Shown: positions 29,169 to 39,695, counted from the stretch's first letter. The stretch is DNA of 64,000 nucleotides from Pachysolen tannophilus NRRL Y-2460 (GCA_001661245.1 KV454017.1:784532-848531), one strand, 5' to 3'. The notes: generated by a model not told the origin, from the letters alone. Translations and numbers: made by a program.

Positions 29169-31415
29169 TTAGGAATTGAAAGTTTCTAAACTGGCATAAA
29201 ATTTTTTGACTTCTGGAGAACATTTGATTTTCCTATGATCAAAACCAACAATTTCTAATCTGTCTTTTGAAACTGCTCTACTTAAAGCCACGTAAACTTG
29301 ACCATTTTCAAATACTTTATTCAAGTCGACTTTGACTCTGTCTAATGTCTGACCTTGGGCTTTATGAATTGACAATGCCCATGATAAAAGTAACGGTAAT
29401 TGAGTTCTTGTTAGTGTTGTTGTGCTACCACCTTTAACATCAACAAAAAAATCTTCTTTTTCAATTAATTCCATTCTTGATCCTCCATCTGCTATAGAGA
29501 ACTTAACCACAGGTAAGATTTCCAGAGTTGATTCCAAAGAGGCCACTTTGACCAAATGCATAAATCTACTTTTTCTTGAAGAATCTAATGATTGAATTCT
29601 TTGATTCATTTCGTTATCGTAACCACCTTCACCAATAAATTTGGAAAGAAGTCGTAACTCTTGAATAGTATCTTCTGTATCTAGTTCAAACTCGTGGATG
29701 TTATTTTTAATTTCTGTCCAAAGATTTGAAGTTAGAAAATATAAAACCCTGCCAACTGAACCATTAACAATAGCCTCATCTTTATTTTTCAACATCATAA
29801 CTTGTGCATCTTCTCTTAAAGTTAAAGATTTAACTGCCATAACACTGTCTAACATATACATATAATTTTGTGGACCTGTATCTTTTGCATCAAATATGAA
29901 ATTTTTCCCAGGTAAACTTTCTAATCTTTGTTTATTTGCTCTTTCAACTTCCATCCTAGTTGGGAAAAGTTCGGTTGGCTGTATACCATCATCATATCTA
30001 ACGCGTCTAGCTAAAGACCTAAATTTTGCAACCATATCTTGGCTGATATCACCAATTCTTAATGCGTTTAATATATCGATCAATTCAGTATCTCCCTTTT
30101 GTCTAAATACTTTGGTTAACAATATGGTCTTATTAACAACTTCATTCCAAGCTTCACTTTTAAAGCAGAATTGAGTTGCTGGTCCATTTCTATCAGGTAC
30201 AGGAGGTAATTGGAAGAAATCACCTGTTAAGACCACTTGAATTCCACCAAATGGTTTATCTTTTTTCATGATTTTCTTTGCCAATGCATTTAATTTAGTA
30301 AATAGATTACCATCAATCATTGAGATTTCATCTATGATTAATATTTTAGTCTTCTTCCATTTTTCAATACCTCTACTCTTAGCAACAGATGAATATAATT
30401 CATTGACGTTTCCCTTACCTAAACCAATACTTGCAAATCTATTGATTGTCTGTCCACCAATATTGACAGCAGCTAATCCTGTTGAAGCTGTAACTGCTAC
30501 AGAATTTTTACCAAATTTAGTAATCAGTTGTTTAACTAATTCTCTCAATAAGACTGATTTACCAGTACCAGCGGAACCTGTGTAAAAAACGTTTAAGCCA
30601 TCTTGTATGACAAATCGAATAACTTGTAACTGTTCTTCGGATAAAGTGATGCTACTAGTTGTTCTAACTGCTGGTCTCTTATCTCCAGCTAATCTTGGGT
30701 TCTTGAAAGCTAATTTATTGATAACATTTGTGGTTGTATTAGCCCAAGGTAACATTCTTTGTCTTGACTTTGATGATTGTTTCAGTGTTGGCAAAGGCGG
30801 CAGCAGTGTGGAAGTGGAAATTTCTGACAAAGTAGAGCTTTTTGAAGAAGAAAAACTTTTGGAAGTATCATAGCTTACTAAACTCGAGCTAGATGACAAT
30901 GTAGAATCATTGTTGAAACTATTTTTCCTATTGTGTGGATCAATTTTTGTATTAAATGAATTTGATGATGAAAATGATGAAATTTTACTTCTCTTATTTG
31001 TCTCTTGTTCTTGACTGAAAACACCAATTGGCCGTTTACTTTTCAAATTCTGAACGTTTCGAATGTTCAAAATCTCCAAATCATCATCGTCCAAATCGCT
31101 ATCAACGGCAAATGGATCGCTACTACTTGCATTAAAACTTGAAACCAACTGACTAGGTTTCCTTGGCATATCCGAAATGATCTCGCATTCATTACTTGCT
31201 AATCTATTCAATTCCACCTTATTCAAAGCAGAACCACTTTTCTCTGCTAATGGCTTGGCCTCCTCGCCTTTTTTCGAATCTAATCCAAATAGTCCAGATA
31301 ATGTCCCTTGTCTTTTACCGCCGTTACTCAGTGATATTTTTGCACTCCCACTTCTTGAATTCAGTCTTTGCAATCCCACTTTTTGGCGGCAATCGCGCTC
31401 AGTTGCTCCTGACAT
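29169..31415 (-). CDS. PIF1: Pif1-family 5'-3' DNA helicase
   Basis: The 748-residue SF1B helicase unwinds G-quadruplexes and displaces telomerase; in yeast it also maintains mitochondrial DNA. Motif I is GSAGTGKS (Lys at about 286). Motif II is LIIDEISM, inside the Pif1 signature that continues to FGGIQVVLTGDFFQLPPV. LTKVFRQ follows, then the C-terminal LSIHKAQGQTLDRVKVDL and VYVALSRAVS motifs. The N-terminal 250 residues are Ser-rich and divergent. The frame reaches three codons further to a GTG, but the first ATG is at 31415, with an in-frame stop just upstream. No obvious mitochondrial presequence is seen at this start. An MCB element (ACGCGT) in its promoter suggests G1/S expression. Confidence 0.94.
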   Translation of the reverse strand: MSGATERDCRQKVGLQRLNSRSGSAKISLSNGGKRQGTLSGLFGLDSKKGEEAKPLAEKSGSALNKVELNRLASNECEIISDMPRKPSQLVSSFNASSSDPFAVDSDLDDDDLEILNIRNVQNLKSKRPIGVFSQEQETNKRSKISSFSSSNSFNTKIDPHNRKNSFNNDSTLSSSSSLVSYDTSKSFSSSKSSTLSEISTSTLLPPLPTLKQSSKSRQRMLPWANTTTNVINKLAFKNPRLAGDKRPAVRTTSSITLSEEQLQVIRFVIQDGLNVFYTGSAGTGKSVLLRELVKQLITKFGKNSVAVTASTGLAAVNIGGQTINRFASIGLGKGNVNELYSSVAKSRGIEKWKKTKILIIDEISMIDGNLFTKLNALAKKIMKKDKPFGGIQVVLTGDFFQLPPVPDRNGPATQFCFKSEAWNEVVNKTILLTKVFRQKGDTELIDILNALRIGDISQDMVAKFRSLARRVRYDDGIQPTELFPTRMEVERANKQRLESLPGKNFIFDAKDTGPQNYMYMLDSVMAVKSLTLREDAQVMMLKNKDEAIVNGSVGRVLYFLTSNLWTEIKNNIHEFELDTEDTIQELRLLSKFIGEGGYDNEMNQRIQSLDSSRKSRFMHLVKVASLESTLEILPVVKFSIADGGSRMELIEKEDFFVDVKGGSTTTLTRTQLPLLLSWALSIHKAQGQTLDRVKVDLNKVFENGQVYVALSRAVSKDRLEIVGFDHRKIKCSPEVKKFYASLETFNS

Positions 31416-31630
31416 CCCCAGCACACTTCTTTCTAATTCCTAGCTCTAGCCCTAGCTCTAGCCCTAACAAATAGCAAATAGCAAATAACAAATGATATAT
31501 ATATATATATATATAATAAATACCAATACGACAAACTTGTTGTTGTACTGCTGCTTTGTTTACTTTGAACTTGTACACGATGTTTTTGTATTTCCCAATT
31601 TGGAGCTTTGTGTATTTGAACACACGACAA

Positions 31631-31636
31631 ACGCGT
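31631..31636. promoter_or_regulatory. MCB (MluI cell-cycle box) upstream of PIF1
   Basis: ACGCGT occurs 216 bases before the PIF1 ATG. It is the core bound by MBF, which drives DNA replication and repair genes at G1/S in yeasts. I noticed no other copy in the spacers. Regulation of PIF1 by it is inference. Confidence 0.5.
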
Positions 31637-32144
31637 GCGTGTTATCGATCAATCTATACATAATACCAAAACACTTGAAGGGCAACTTTACCGCTTCACT
31701 GTCAAAGAAAAGGGGGAAGTTTCCGCAGGCTTCCTTCCTTACACCTATAACATAGATCAAATATAGTAGTTCAATTATTATATAGACAAATAAAAAATTG
31801 TATTTATTTTTTATTTTTATTAATTTTTTTTTATTGCCAAGAGGGCACAGTTTCCATAATCTTGCACACTAAAGCAGATGTAATTGGACAACCGTTTCTA
31901 CGTTTCTGTATTTATTTTCTACTAGGTAGTAATATAATGGTTTCCTTACTTTGTCAAAGTTTTCTTATTTATTATTAGTATTGATTTATTTTCCATCTCT
32001 CTATTGTGCTATAAAAAGCACTTCTATAAATAAGTTCGTGTAAACAAGACCCAAAAACAATAACAAAAAACAATTTTTTTTCTTGCTGTTTTGTAACGCC
32101 TGCTGTACATTAGGAAAACTCACAAGAGTTCAAGTAAAAAAATG

Positions 32145-32152
32145 TATAAATA
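32145..32152 (+). promoter_or_regulatory. TATA-like box of MKC1
   Basis: TATAAATA lies 96 bases before the MKC1 start codon, a normal TATA distance for budding yeasts. An overlapping minimal upstream frame, ATG-TAT-AAA-TAG (32142-32153), would be in the transcript only if transcription starts upstream of it. Confidence 0.5.
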
Positions 32153-32240
32153 GACGGATAGATCTCTCTTTTTGGTAAATATAACTTTAATTTGATAATA
32201 TATAGAATTGAAATTAGATCTTGTTCTTATTGTATATATA

Positions 32241-32333
32241 ATGGATGTTAACGAGCAGTATCATAAATTTAAGTAAGTTGATATTTGTTATTTTGGAGTT
32301 TTTAGATTTATATTTTTTTTTACTAACTAAATC

Positions 32334-32366
<33 letters not shown>

Positions 32367-33814
32367 GGGTTTTCCATCAGGATTTTGTCATTGATAAAAG
32401 GTTTCAACTTATAAAAGAGTTGGGCCATGGCGCTTACGGTATAGTTTGCTCTGCAAAGTATATAGAGACTCCAGATGGTGGCTCGGTGGCGATAAAGAAG
32501 GTTACCAACATTTTCAGCAAGAAGATCTTGTGTAAAAGAGCTTTAAGAGAATTGAAATTATTAAGACATTTTAGAGGTCATAAGAATATAACTTGTCTTT
32601 ATGATTTGGATATTATACCCGACGCCAATATGAATTTTAATGAAATTTATCTTTATGAAGAATTGATGGAATGTGATATGCATCAGATCATTAGATCAAA
32701 TCAACCTTTAACAGATCAACATTATCAAAGTTTTGTATATCAAATCTTGTGTGGATTAAAATATATTCATTCTGCAGATGTTTTACATAGAGATTTGAAA
32801 CCGGGGAACTTATTAGTGAATGCCGATTGTGAATTGAAAATCTGTGATTTTGGTTTGGCAAGAGGTTATAGTAATGATCCAGAAAAAAATGCAGGTTATT
32901 TAACAGAATACGTGGCTACAAGATGGTATAGAGCCCCTGAGATTATGTTAAGTTTCCAAAGTTATACTAAGGCAATTGATATCTGGTCTGTTGGATGTAT
33001 ATTGGCAGAATTGTTGGGTGGTAAACCAATATTTAGAGGTAAGGATTATGTGGATCAATTAAATCAAATCTTATACATTGTTGGTACTCCAAAAGAATCA
33101 ACTTTAACTAGAATTGGTTCTAAAAGAGCTCAAGAATATGTTAGATCTTTACCTTTAATGGCAAAAGTTCCATTCTCAGGATTATTCCCTAACGCAAACC
33201 TGGATGCATTAGATTTATTAGAAAAAATGTTAACTTTAGATCCTCAAGAAAGAATAACAGTAGAAGATGCATTAAATCATCCATATTTAAAAATATGGCA
33301 TGATCCAAATGATGAACCAAGTTGTCATTCTAAATTTGATTTCTCATTTGAAGTTGTTGATGACATGCAATTAATGAAACAAATGATCGTGGAAGAAGTT
33401 AAATCTTTTAGAGAATTTGTTAGAAAACCAATTGAAGAACAACATTTGATCCAATATAATCAAAACATAGTTGACCAGCTGCAGCTACAGCGACCAGATG
33501 ATGATCTCAATGACCAGCAACAGCAACAGCAACCACAACAACCACAATCCTTTGATCAATTTGAACAATTGGCTTCTCCAGCTACTTACTTCAATCAACA
33601 ACAACAACAACAACAGCAACAACAGCAACTACAGGGAAACTTTGTTGGAAATCCAAACATCATACCAAATGCAAATGATTTCATAATAGATCAAGAATTT
33701 CAACCTCCAAAACCCCAAGAAAATAGTGGAAGTAGTGATAATAATGTTGATTTAGAACAAGAATTGGAATTTGGACTTGATCGAAGATCTTCGTATTTCA
33801 AAATACCAAAATAA
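32241..33814 (+). CDS. MKC1: Cell-wall-integrity MAP kinase (Slt2/Mpk1 homologue, spliced)
   Basis: Exons 32241-32272 and 32368-33814 give 492 residues. The spliced start [20 protein letters not shown] matches the Slt2 N-terminus. Kinase motifs include GHGAYGIV, catalytic [17 protein letters not shown] and the TEY activation lip ([15 protein letters not shown]). This is the terminal kinase of the PKC1 cell-wall pathway, activated by dual phosphorylation of TEY. The C-terminal extension is Gln-rich (several poly-Gln blocks) and ends [12 protein letters not shown], as in Slt2. Codon CTG at 33200-33202 falls in FPNAN[11 protein letters not shown], where ERK2 and Slt2 have serine. This is direct evidence for CUG=Ser. 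It is divergent from PIF1. Confidence 0.96.
32273..32367 (+). other. Intron of MKC1 (95 bases) with ATT microsatellite
   Basis: It starts GTAAGT, has a perfect TACTAAC at 32321-32327, and ends TAG. Between branch point and 3' site lies a run of about nine TTA/ATT triplets, which contains no AG and so keeps the 3' site unambiguous. It splits the codon for Lys11. Confidence 0.93.
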
Positions 33815-34158
33815 CTTTTTTATCTTTTTTTTCCCTTTCTTTACCTCTTGTCTTTTTCGGACTTTATATATATATATATTTTATGCTTCAAGATTTTTTT
33901 TTTTTTTTTTTTTTATTTATTGTTTGATTTCAGTGCCTGTTAAATTTACACCTATAGATAGAAAATTTACTTTTTATTACATAAATACATTTCAGATGCT
34001 ATCATTTCCAATTATTTAAAATTTTTTTAAAATCTAGTAAAGAGTAATGAATGAAACAATAAGCGAATAAAAAAAAAAAAAAACGATAATGCTAAAATTG
34101 AACAAGAACGAAAATAAAATCAAAATAACAGAAAAACAGAAAAACAGAAATGCAAGAA
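33815..34158. other. Convergent spacer MKC1-STE13/DAP2
   Basis: No gene seen. T-rich 3' sequence of MKC1 with ATATATATAT near 33867 and a T run at 33894-33914 is followed by A-rich sequence that would be the 3' end of the leftward peptidase gene. Confidence 0.5.
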
Positions 34159-36825
34159 TCAAATTACACCTGAACGATCAAAATCCCCTCTGAACGCACT
34201 TCTCAACCAATTTAGTAACTTATCGTAAACTATAATATTTCCATTATGCCAACTGATGGAATGATCACTATCTGGGAATACCATAATATCGTAATTTTCC
34301 ACCTTATTGATATCGAAAAGATCTACAACTTTTAAGAAATTTTGAAAATGAACATTATCATCTCCAGTACCATGCATAACTAAAAATCTTTTTGCCTTAG
34401 CAATATTGGTAACATTTCTAATTGAAGATTGAAGATAACCTTCAGGGTTATTACTAGGGGTATGCATATATCTTTCTGTGTATATGGAATCGTAAAAATT
34501 CCAATTTGTAACTGGAGCAACAGACATACCATATTTAAAGAATTCACCAGCATCGGTTTCCAAAGTCTTTAAAGTCATAAATCCACCATATGACCAACCC
34601 CAAATTGCAACTTTTTCTGAATCAATGTAATCTTTAGAAGTCCAAATCTTGGCAGCAGAGATTTGATCAATTGATTCATAATATCCAAGTTTATCTCTAA
34701 CAATTGACCTGAACCTCCTTCCCATAAAAGGTGTTCCTCTACCATCAACTGTGACAACAACAGCATCTAACTCTGCAGCGACAATACTGGAGAATGAAGT
34801 CAGGAAGACTTTGGTAATCAATTGAGAATTTGGTCCTCCATATACGAAAAATAGTAAAGGATACTTCTTAGAAGCATCAAAATTCAATGGAAGAGTTTCT
34901 TTGTAATTAGCAATTATAGGTTCATCATCATTTTCTTGTTGTAAATTGATTTGACCATATCTAATCTGTGGAAGATCATATTTTTCTAAAGTTTGCTTCA
35001 ATTTGTTATTATCTTCAACAATTTCTATGGAATCATCATGTAAATCTATTAATTTCTGATAAGGAACATTAGGCCCATTATAATCTAATAAAACATATCT
35101 TGATCCAGAACTAAATGAAACTGAAAACCAAGCTTCTTCTTCAACATTTGTTATATTTTTCTTTATAGATGGATCAAGTAAATTAATAGCATACAAATGT
35201 CTATCAACCGGTGATTTTTCAGTACTTATAAAATAAACAATATTCTTTTCATAGTCAAAGGCTGATGGTGCATCAACAACTTCCCATGAACCATTAGTCA
35301 ATATAGTCTTAGGAATCAGTGATTCTGGAGGTGAAAAATAAGCTAAATGATTAAACCCATCAACTACTATTGTATCAATATAACCATCATCCAATCTATT
35401 TTTGGATAAATCTTTTGGTACGAAAAAAGTATTATCTGTAATTTCAAACCAACCTCCATCTTCATTTGCCAATTCTGATCTTGATACTGTACTTGACATT
35501 GATTTTGTATTGATTAAAAACATCTTCATCAAATCACTTTCTCTATTGGTTATCTTTGTGAAAACTTTATAATCACCAACCCAAAATACTTCTGTTATCA
35601 ATCTATCATCATTTTTAATATCTTTATCATTATAAAAAACGTCATTTCCCCCCAATTTCATCAATTCTTTTGAATTTGTGCCATATATTAATATATCAAC
35701 CACTGGGTTTGGATAACCAGCTTTTGGATATTTAATTTTTTTCAATACTGGGTAACTTTGAATCTTACCATCATTTTCATCATTTTGAACAAAATACGGA
35801 ATTGGGAATTCTGGTACAAGGGTATCATTTGATCTTAAGATTGCCAAATATTCTCCATTTGGTGACCACCACATTGCAGAATCACTTTCAAAGACTTCTT
35901 CTTCATAAACCCAATCTGGTTTACCATAAAAAATTTCTTCATTACCATCAAATGTTATTTGATTCAGGGTTGCAGAAGTCACATTATATAAATAAACATT
36001 ATTTTTCAAGACAAATGATATAGTATTTGATAAAGGAGACCATTGTGCTAAAGAAATTTTTGAATTTAAATCATCTTCATATAACGGTTTCAAAGATTTT
36101 TCTTCAACGTTATATACGAAATAATTTGCAAAAAAAGAATGTCTCCAATTACGTTTTTTATCAGTAATGATCAATGCATAATTTAAATCTGGACTTGCAA
36201 TGATATCTTCCACTTTATAATCCACATTTCCATAACTCACCACAGATCCACTGAATAAGACACTTGAAAATTGTTTATCACTTATGGATTTTATAGTAAA
36301 AGTATTATTATTATCAACAACATATGTACCTTTATCATGAATAAAACTATCTGGAGATTTAATCCACTGTATTGAATGAAATTCTGGTTTAAAAGTATCA
36401 TTTCGAACCAAGTCAAAACTTAATGGGATTTTTTGTGAAAGCAATAACAGTTGCTGATCATTTTTGCCTCCTTCTCCTCCTCCTTCTGTTAGAGGTAATG
36501 CTTTCGGTACCAAAAAAGGTCCTACATGTGCATCATCATTATTGCTGGCAGTGGTAGTGGTGGTTTTACCACCACTACTGCTACTACTTTTTTGACTATT
36601 ATAGTACAACTGATTAACACCACTAACTAAAAATGCAGACCCATAAATCAAAGCACACAACAACAATCCAATACTGAAAAACCTCTTATGAACATCTTTC
36701 CCCACACCATTACTCAACTCTTCACCATCTCTTCTCTTAGACTTTTCTTCCACCAAATTTTCGTCATCACCACCAGTACTATTCAAAGCAACCACAGGAC
36801 TCAAAGTACGATAGTAAGACGACAT
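34159..36825 (-). CDS. Type II membrane dipeptidyl aminopeptidase (Ste13/Dap2 family)
   Basis: The 888-residue serine peptidase belongs to the S9B (DPP IV) family, which removes X-Pro or X-Ala dipeptides from N-termini. A cytosolic tail precedes one anchor at about residues 49-68. The beta-propeller domain follows, then the hydrolase domain with Ser745 in GWSYGG, Asp822 in GTGDDN and His855 in DSDHS, all intact. Yeast has two members: Ste13 in the late Golgi, which matures the alpha mating pheromone, and Dap2 in the vacuole. The sequence alone does not decide which. The cytosolic tail has a possible aromatic retention signal (Tyr4-Tyr5), weakly favouring Ste13. The start is ATG at 36825. Confidence 0.9.
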   Translation of the reverse strand: MSSYYRTLSPVVALNSTGGDDENLVEEKSKRRDGEELSNGVGKDVHKRFFSIGLLLCALIYGSAFLVSGVNQLYYNSQKSSSSSGGKTTTTTASNNDDAHVGPFLVPKALPLTEGGGEGGKNDQQLLLLSQKIPLSFDLVRNDTFKPEFHSIQWIKSPDSFIHDKGTYVVDNNNTFTIKSISDKQFSSVLFSGSVVSYGNVDYKVEDIIASPDLNYALIITDKKRNWRHSFFANYFVYNVEEKSLKPLYEDDLNSKISLAQWSPLSNTISFVLKNNVYLYNVTSATLNQITFDGNEEIFYGKPDWVYEEEVFESDSAMWWSPNGEYLAILRSNDTLVPEFPIPYFVQNDENDGKIQSYPVLKKIKYPKAGYPNPVVDILIYGTNSKELMKLGGNDVFYNDKDIKNDDRLITEVFWVGDYKVFTKITNRESDLMKMFLINTKSMSSTVSRSELANEDGGWFEITDNTFFVPKDLSKNRLDDGYIDTIVVDGFNHLAYFSPPESLIPKTILTNGSWEVVDAPSAFDYEKNIVYFISTEKSPVDRHLYAINLLDPSIKKNITNVEEEAWFSVSFSSGSRYVLLDYNGPNVPYQKLIDLHDDSIEIVEDNNKLKQTLEKYDLPQIRYGQINLQQENDDEPIIANYKETLPLNFDASKKYPLLFFVYGGPNSQLITKVFLTSFSSIVAAELDAVVVTVDGRGTPFMGRRFRSIVRDKLGYYESIDQISAAKIWTSKDYIDSEKVAIWGWSYGGFMTLKTLETDAGEFFKYGMSVAPVTNWNFYDSIYTERYMHTPSNNPEGYLQSSIRNVTNIAKAKRFLVMHGTGDDNVHFQNFLKVVDLFDINKVENYDIMVFPDSDHSISWHNGNIIVYDKLLNWLRSAFRGDFDRSGVI

Positions 36826-37542
36826 CTCTTAATACCTTTCAACAAAGAGAGTAAAAAAGATGATCAACTTTCGAATATAAATATTTATGTCCTGAAAATT
36901 TTTGTAAAAAGCAAAAAGTAAAAAAGAGAAAAGAAAAAAAATAAGAGACAAAATTTCAATTCTTTAATACCAATATTACTACTACATGGGTCCAAAGATA
37001 AGCTCACACGTCTAACAACGTAATAATTTTATGCAGTGTTCCACAAAAGAAAGAAAGAAAAAATAGAAAAAATAGAAAAAATAGGAAAAATAGGAAAATT
37101 ACTATTTTAAGTAACCCAGCCGAGCCCTGGTTCCTCTTTAGGAACTATAATTAGCATTATTTACAATTCTCCATATTGAGAATTATACATGATCAGGGTA
37201 AATCCAGAGTCGTGCATGCGTCGTCCAATAAGAAACAAGAAAAGTAGTGTAATTTTAGAATTTCTTTTTTTTAGAATAAAAATTTTTTTCTTTTTAAAAA
37301 AAAACATCATTTTAATTATTTTTGCACTCCTTTTCCCTTCCCTTCCTTTTTTTTGTTTTTTGTTTTATGGTTTATTTTTTGTTTCTTTCTTTTCTTCTTA
37401 ATTGTTTATTTCTATTAACGAAACACTACTTTTATTATTTTTTTTCTTGGTATTGTTTATCAATCTAGTTTGAGCGCGTTTTTCGTATCATTGTATATCA
37501 AGAGTTGAAAGAGTTCTGAGTTTGAACTGATTTTATAAAGTT
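36826..37542. other. Divergent spacer with decamer repeat
   Basis: No gene seen. A tandem of AATAG(A/G)AAAA decamers spans about 37060-37099 and is adjacent to AAAG repeats (37048-37061). GTAACCCAGCCGAGCCCTGG near 37111 is the only GC-rich patch. The region nearest the transcription-factor gene is T-rich. Confidence 0.5.
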
Positions 37543-38937
37543 ATGGTAAAGATAGAAGAAAGTGGCAACCAGGAGCCGCATAATAACAACCTGGGTAGCG
37601 AACAAGTTGTTGAAGGTCATAGCAATAATAACAACAATGATAATAATACTGAAGAAAATGTTGGAGTAGTTCATCATCAATCTATCCCACAATATTCAAA
37701 TGTTGCTACTTCGAATAATAATTTACCTGTTGAAGATCCTAATTTGAATGAAGAAGATATCTTGGATGAGAATAACAGAAAGAGGGGCAGAAGAAGTGGC
37801 GGCGCAGGAAATGTTGGTGATACCACTAATATTAGTGATGGTTCGGGTATTGCTAAGCCCTTGGTTAATACAGATGATAAAAAGCCAACAGTTGCAAGAA
37901 ATTCAAGAACTAATAAGGATAATATTGGTGAACCTATTTTAACTGATGAATATTTCATTACTCCAATTTTTGAACCTCACCAGTTTACCGAGTTACCCGC
38001 ATTAAAGGAATATGTTAAAGATTTTAGTAAACATAATGGTTTTAATATTGCAATTGCTCATTCAAATAATAAAGCTATTTATTTTACTTGTGAATTAGGA
38101 GGTGCTTATAGAAATAAAAATCTTAGAAGAGGTCCAAATGGGGAATTAGTTGAAATGGATGATCCAAATTTAAAAGATCCTTCACAATATACAACAGAAG
38201 ATTATAAAAAATCAAAAAGAATGGGATCAAAGAAAATTTGTTGTCCTTTTTCAATTGTTGCAAATTTTTCTAAAAAAAAACAATATTGGACTTTAAGAGT
38301 TAATGATAATCATCATAATCATCCAAAATTGAATCCAGATGAAGCTGCTCCAATTATTAGAAAAAGAAATAATTTGGTTAATGATCAAATATTACACCTT
38401 TATAAACAAGGTGATAAACCATCAAAGATTCAAGAAAGATTGGTTGCATTATTCCCAGAAGTTAATATTAAAAGAGAAGATATTTATAATGAGATTAGAA
38501 TCTTGAAAAAAAGAAGAGTTGTTCCAGCAAGTAGAAGTGCTCCAAGTCAATCAAAACATGATATGATTGTTGATTTAAATGAAGATGATCCTGCAATGGT
38601 TGCTGCAACCGCATCAAGTCATCATGATCATTCAGGACATCATCAAACTGGAGGATACCATACAACAGATGAAAAGGGAGAAGAAGTTGATGTTGCCGCT
38701 ATTATAGCTGCAACAAAGAAAAATGTTGAACTGGAAGCTAAGGAAGCTGCTGCTGCAGCCGCCGCTGCTGAAGCCGCTTCTCAATTACAACAAGTTGCTC
38801 ATTTAGAAGCAGTAGCTGCTGCTGCTGCTCAAGCTGGAGCAGAAGAAGACCACCATAAAAAGCACGAGATTACAAATGCCGAAGTTGATGATAAGTTACT
38901 ACAAATTGATGAAAGATTAGTTGGTGAAGGTAACTAA
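37543..38937 (+). CDS. FAR1/WRKY-GCM1-type zinc-finger DNA-binding protein (RBF1-like)
   Basis: The protein has 464 residues. The central domain (about 140-265) carries the FAR1-like layout: Cys183 (YFTCELGG), Cys233/Cys234 (KKICCPF) and the HxH pair at 258-260 (DNHHNHPKL). This pattern fits the C-C-HxH zinc site of the WRKY-GCM1 superfamily that includes yeast Aft1 and MULE transposase DNA-binding domains. A second helical, charged block follows (QILHLYKQGDKPSKIQERL to LKKRRV). The N-terminus is Asn/Glu-rich. The C-terminus (about 360-440) is Ala-rich (two poly-Ala tracts) and His-rich. Candida RBF1, a telomere- and RPG-box-binding factor, is my best guess from memory. A transposase origin is excluded by the absence of a DDE domain. 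Confidence 0.7.
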   Translation: MVKIEESGNQEPHNNNLGSEQVVEGHSNNNNNDNNTEENVGVVHHQSIPQYSNVATSNNNLPVEDPNLNEEDILDENNRKRGRRSGGAGNVGDTTNISDGSGIAKPLVNTDDKKPTVARNSRTNKDNIGEPILTDEYFITPIFEPHQFTELPALKEYVKDFSKHNGFNIAIAHSNNKAIYFTCELGGAYRNKNLRRGPNGELVEMDDPNLKDPSQYTTEDYKKSKRMGSKKICCPFSIVANFSKKKQYWTLRVNDNHHNHPKLNPDEAAPIIRKRNNLVNDQILHLYKQGDKPSKIQERLVALFPEVNIKREDIYNEIRILKKRRVVPASRSAPSQSKHDMIVDLNEDDPAMVAATASSHHDHSGHHQTGGYHTTDEKGEEVDVAAIIAATKKNVELEAKEAAAAAAAAEAASQLQQVAHLEAVAAAAAQAGAEEDHHKKHEITNAEVDDKLLQIDERLVGEGN

Positions 38938-39695
38938 TTAAAAGAATAAATTGGTGTTTTTTCTTTTTTTTCAATTTATTTCTTCTTTTCTATTACCAAA
39001 ATAATATCTGTACGTTTCCTCTTTTTGTTTTTTGTTTTTTTTTGTTTTTTTTCTTTTACCTTTTTTTTTCTTTGTTTTTTTCTCTTTTTGTTTCTTTCCT
39101 TTTGATTTACTTTTTTATTTTCTTGCCTTATTGTAATTTAGATATTATTATTATTATTATTTTTTTTTTATAACCTTTTTTTTGCGTATTAATTGTATTT
39201 TATTGTGCTGCGTTTATTGTCTGAATTTTTTTTTTGTTTTATTTTTGTTTTTGTTTTTGATATTTCTTTTTTTACCAACTTTTTTGCTGAATAACTTTTA
39301 ACTTTATTATCAAGTTTATGCCTTTAAGAAGGAATTCAGAGAAATAAATATAAAAAAAAAAATAAGACAAATATATGTTTAAATTGTATTGAATAACTTC
39401 TTTTACTACTATACTAAATCTTACTATCAATTAATTTAATTGAAATATTTTTTGGTCGTGCACGAAAAATAAATCTTGATGGCAAAAATCAACAACGAAA
39501 AAAAAAGAGGGCCCAAAAGAGCTGAACAGATATAAATTTGACGCTATTACAATTACAATCAATAGAATCATCAGTTTAGAATTAAAAGAAAGAAGGAAAA
39601 TATACTAATAATTGATAAGAATCTATTTCAAAAGTCTTTTTTTTGTTTTTGGTAGAATAATATTTCTTTCTTTTTCTTTTTAGTATTGTGAGATA
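38938..39695. other. Spacer: 3' region of RBF1-like gene and RPN1 promoter
   Basis: No gene seen. Long pyrimidine-rich stretch (38955-39290) and (ATT)n near 39146-39160. The promoter half contains an Rpn4-like element at 39478-39487. Confidence 0.5.
39478..39487 (+). promoter_or_regulatory. PACE/Rpn4-like element upstream of RPN1
   Basis: GATGGCAAAA lies 209-218 bases before the RPN1 ATG. It differs by one base from the S. cerevisiae proteasome element GGTGGCAAA and by one from GAAGGCAAAA, the site reported for Candida albicans Rpn4. Its position before a proteasome gene makes it a plausible Rpn4 target. Confidence 0.55.

Larger units (their letters stand above)
31416..32240. other. Divergent PIF1-MKC1 promoter region
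   Basis: No gene seen. Next to PIF1 there is a two-copy TAGCTCTAGCCC tandem followed by AAATAGC repeats (31441-31488) and an (AT)n tract at 31496-31514. An MCB is at 31631-31636 and a TATA-like box at 32145-32152. Confidence 0.5.

Noticed and set aside
37543-38937. Possibility that the FAR1-type protein is a Mutator-like transposase
   Set aside because: There is no DDE catalytic domain, no terminal repeats, and the gene has host-like low-complexity activation regions.
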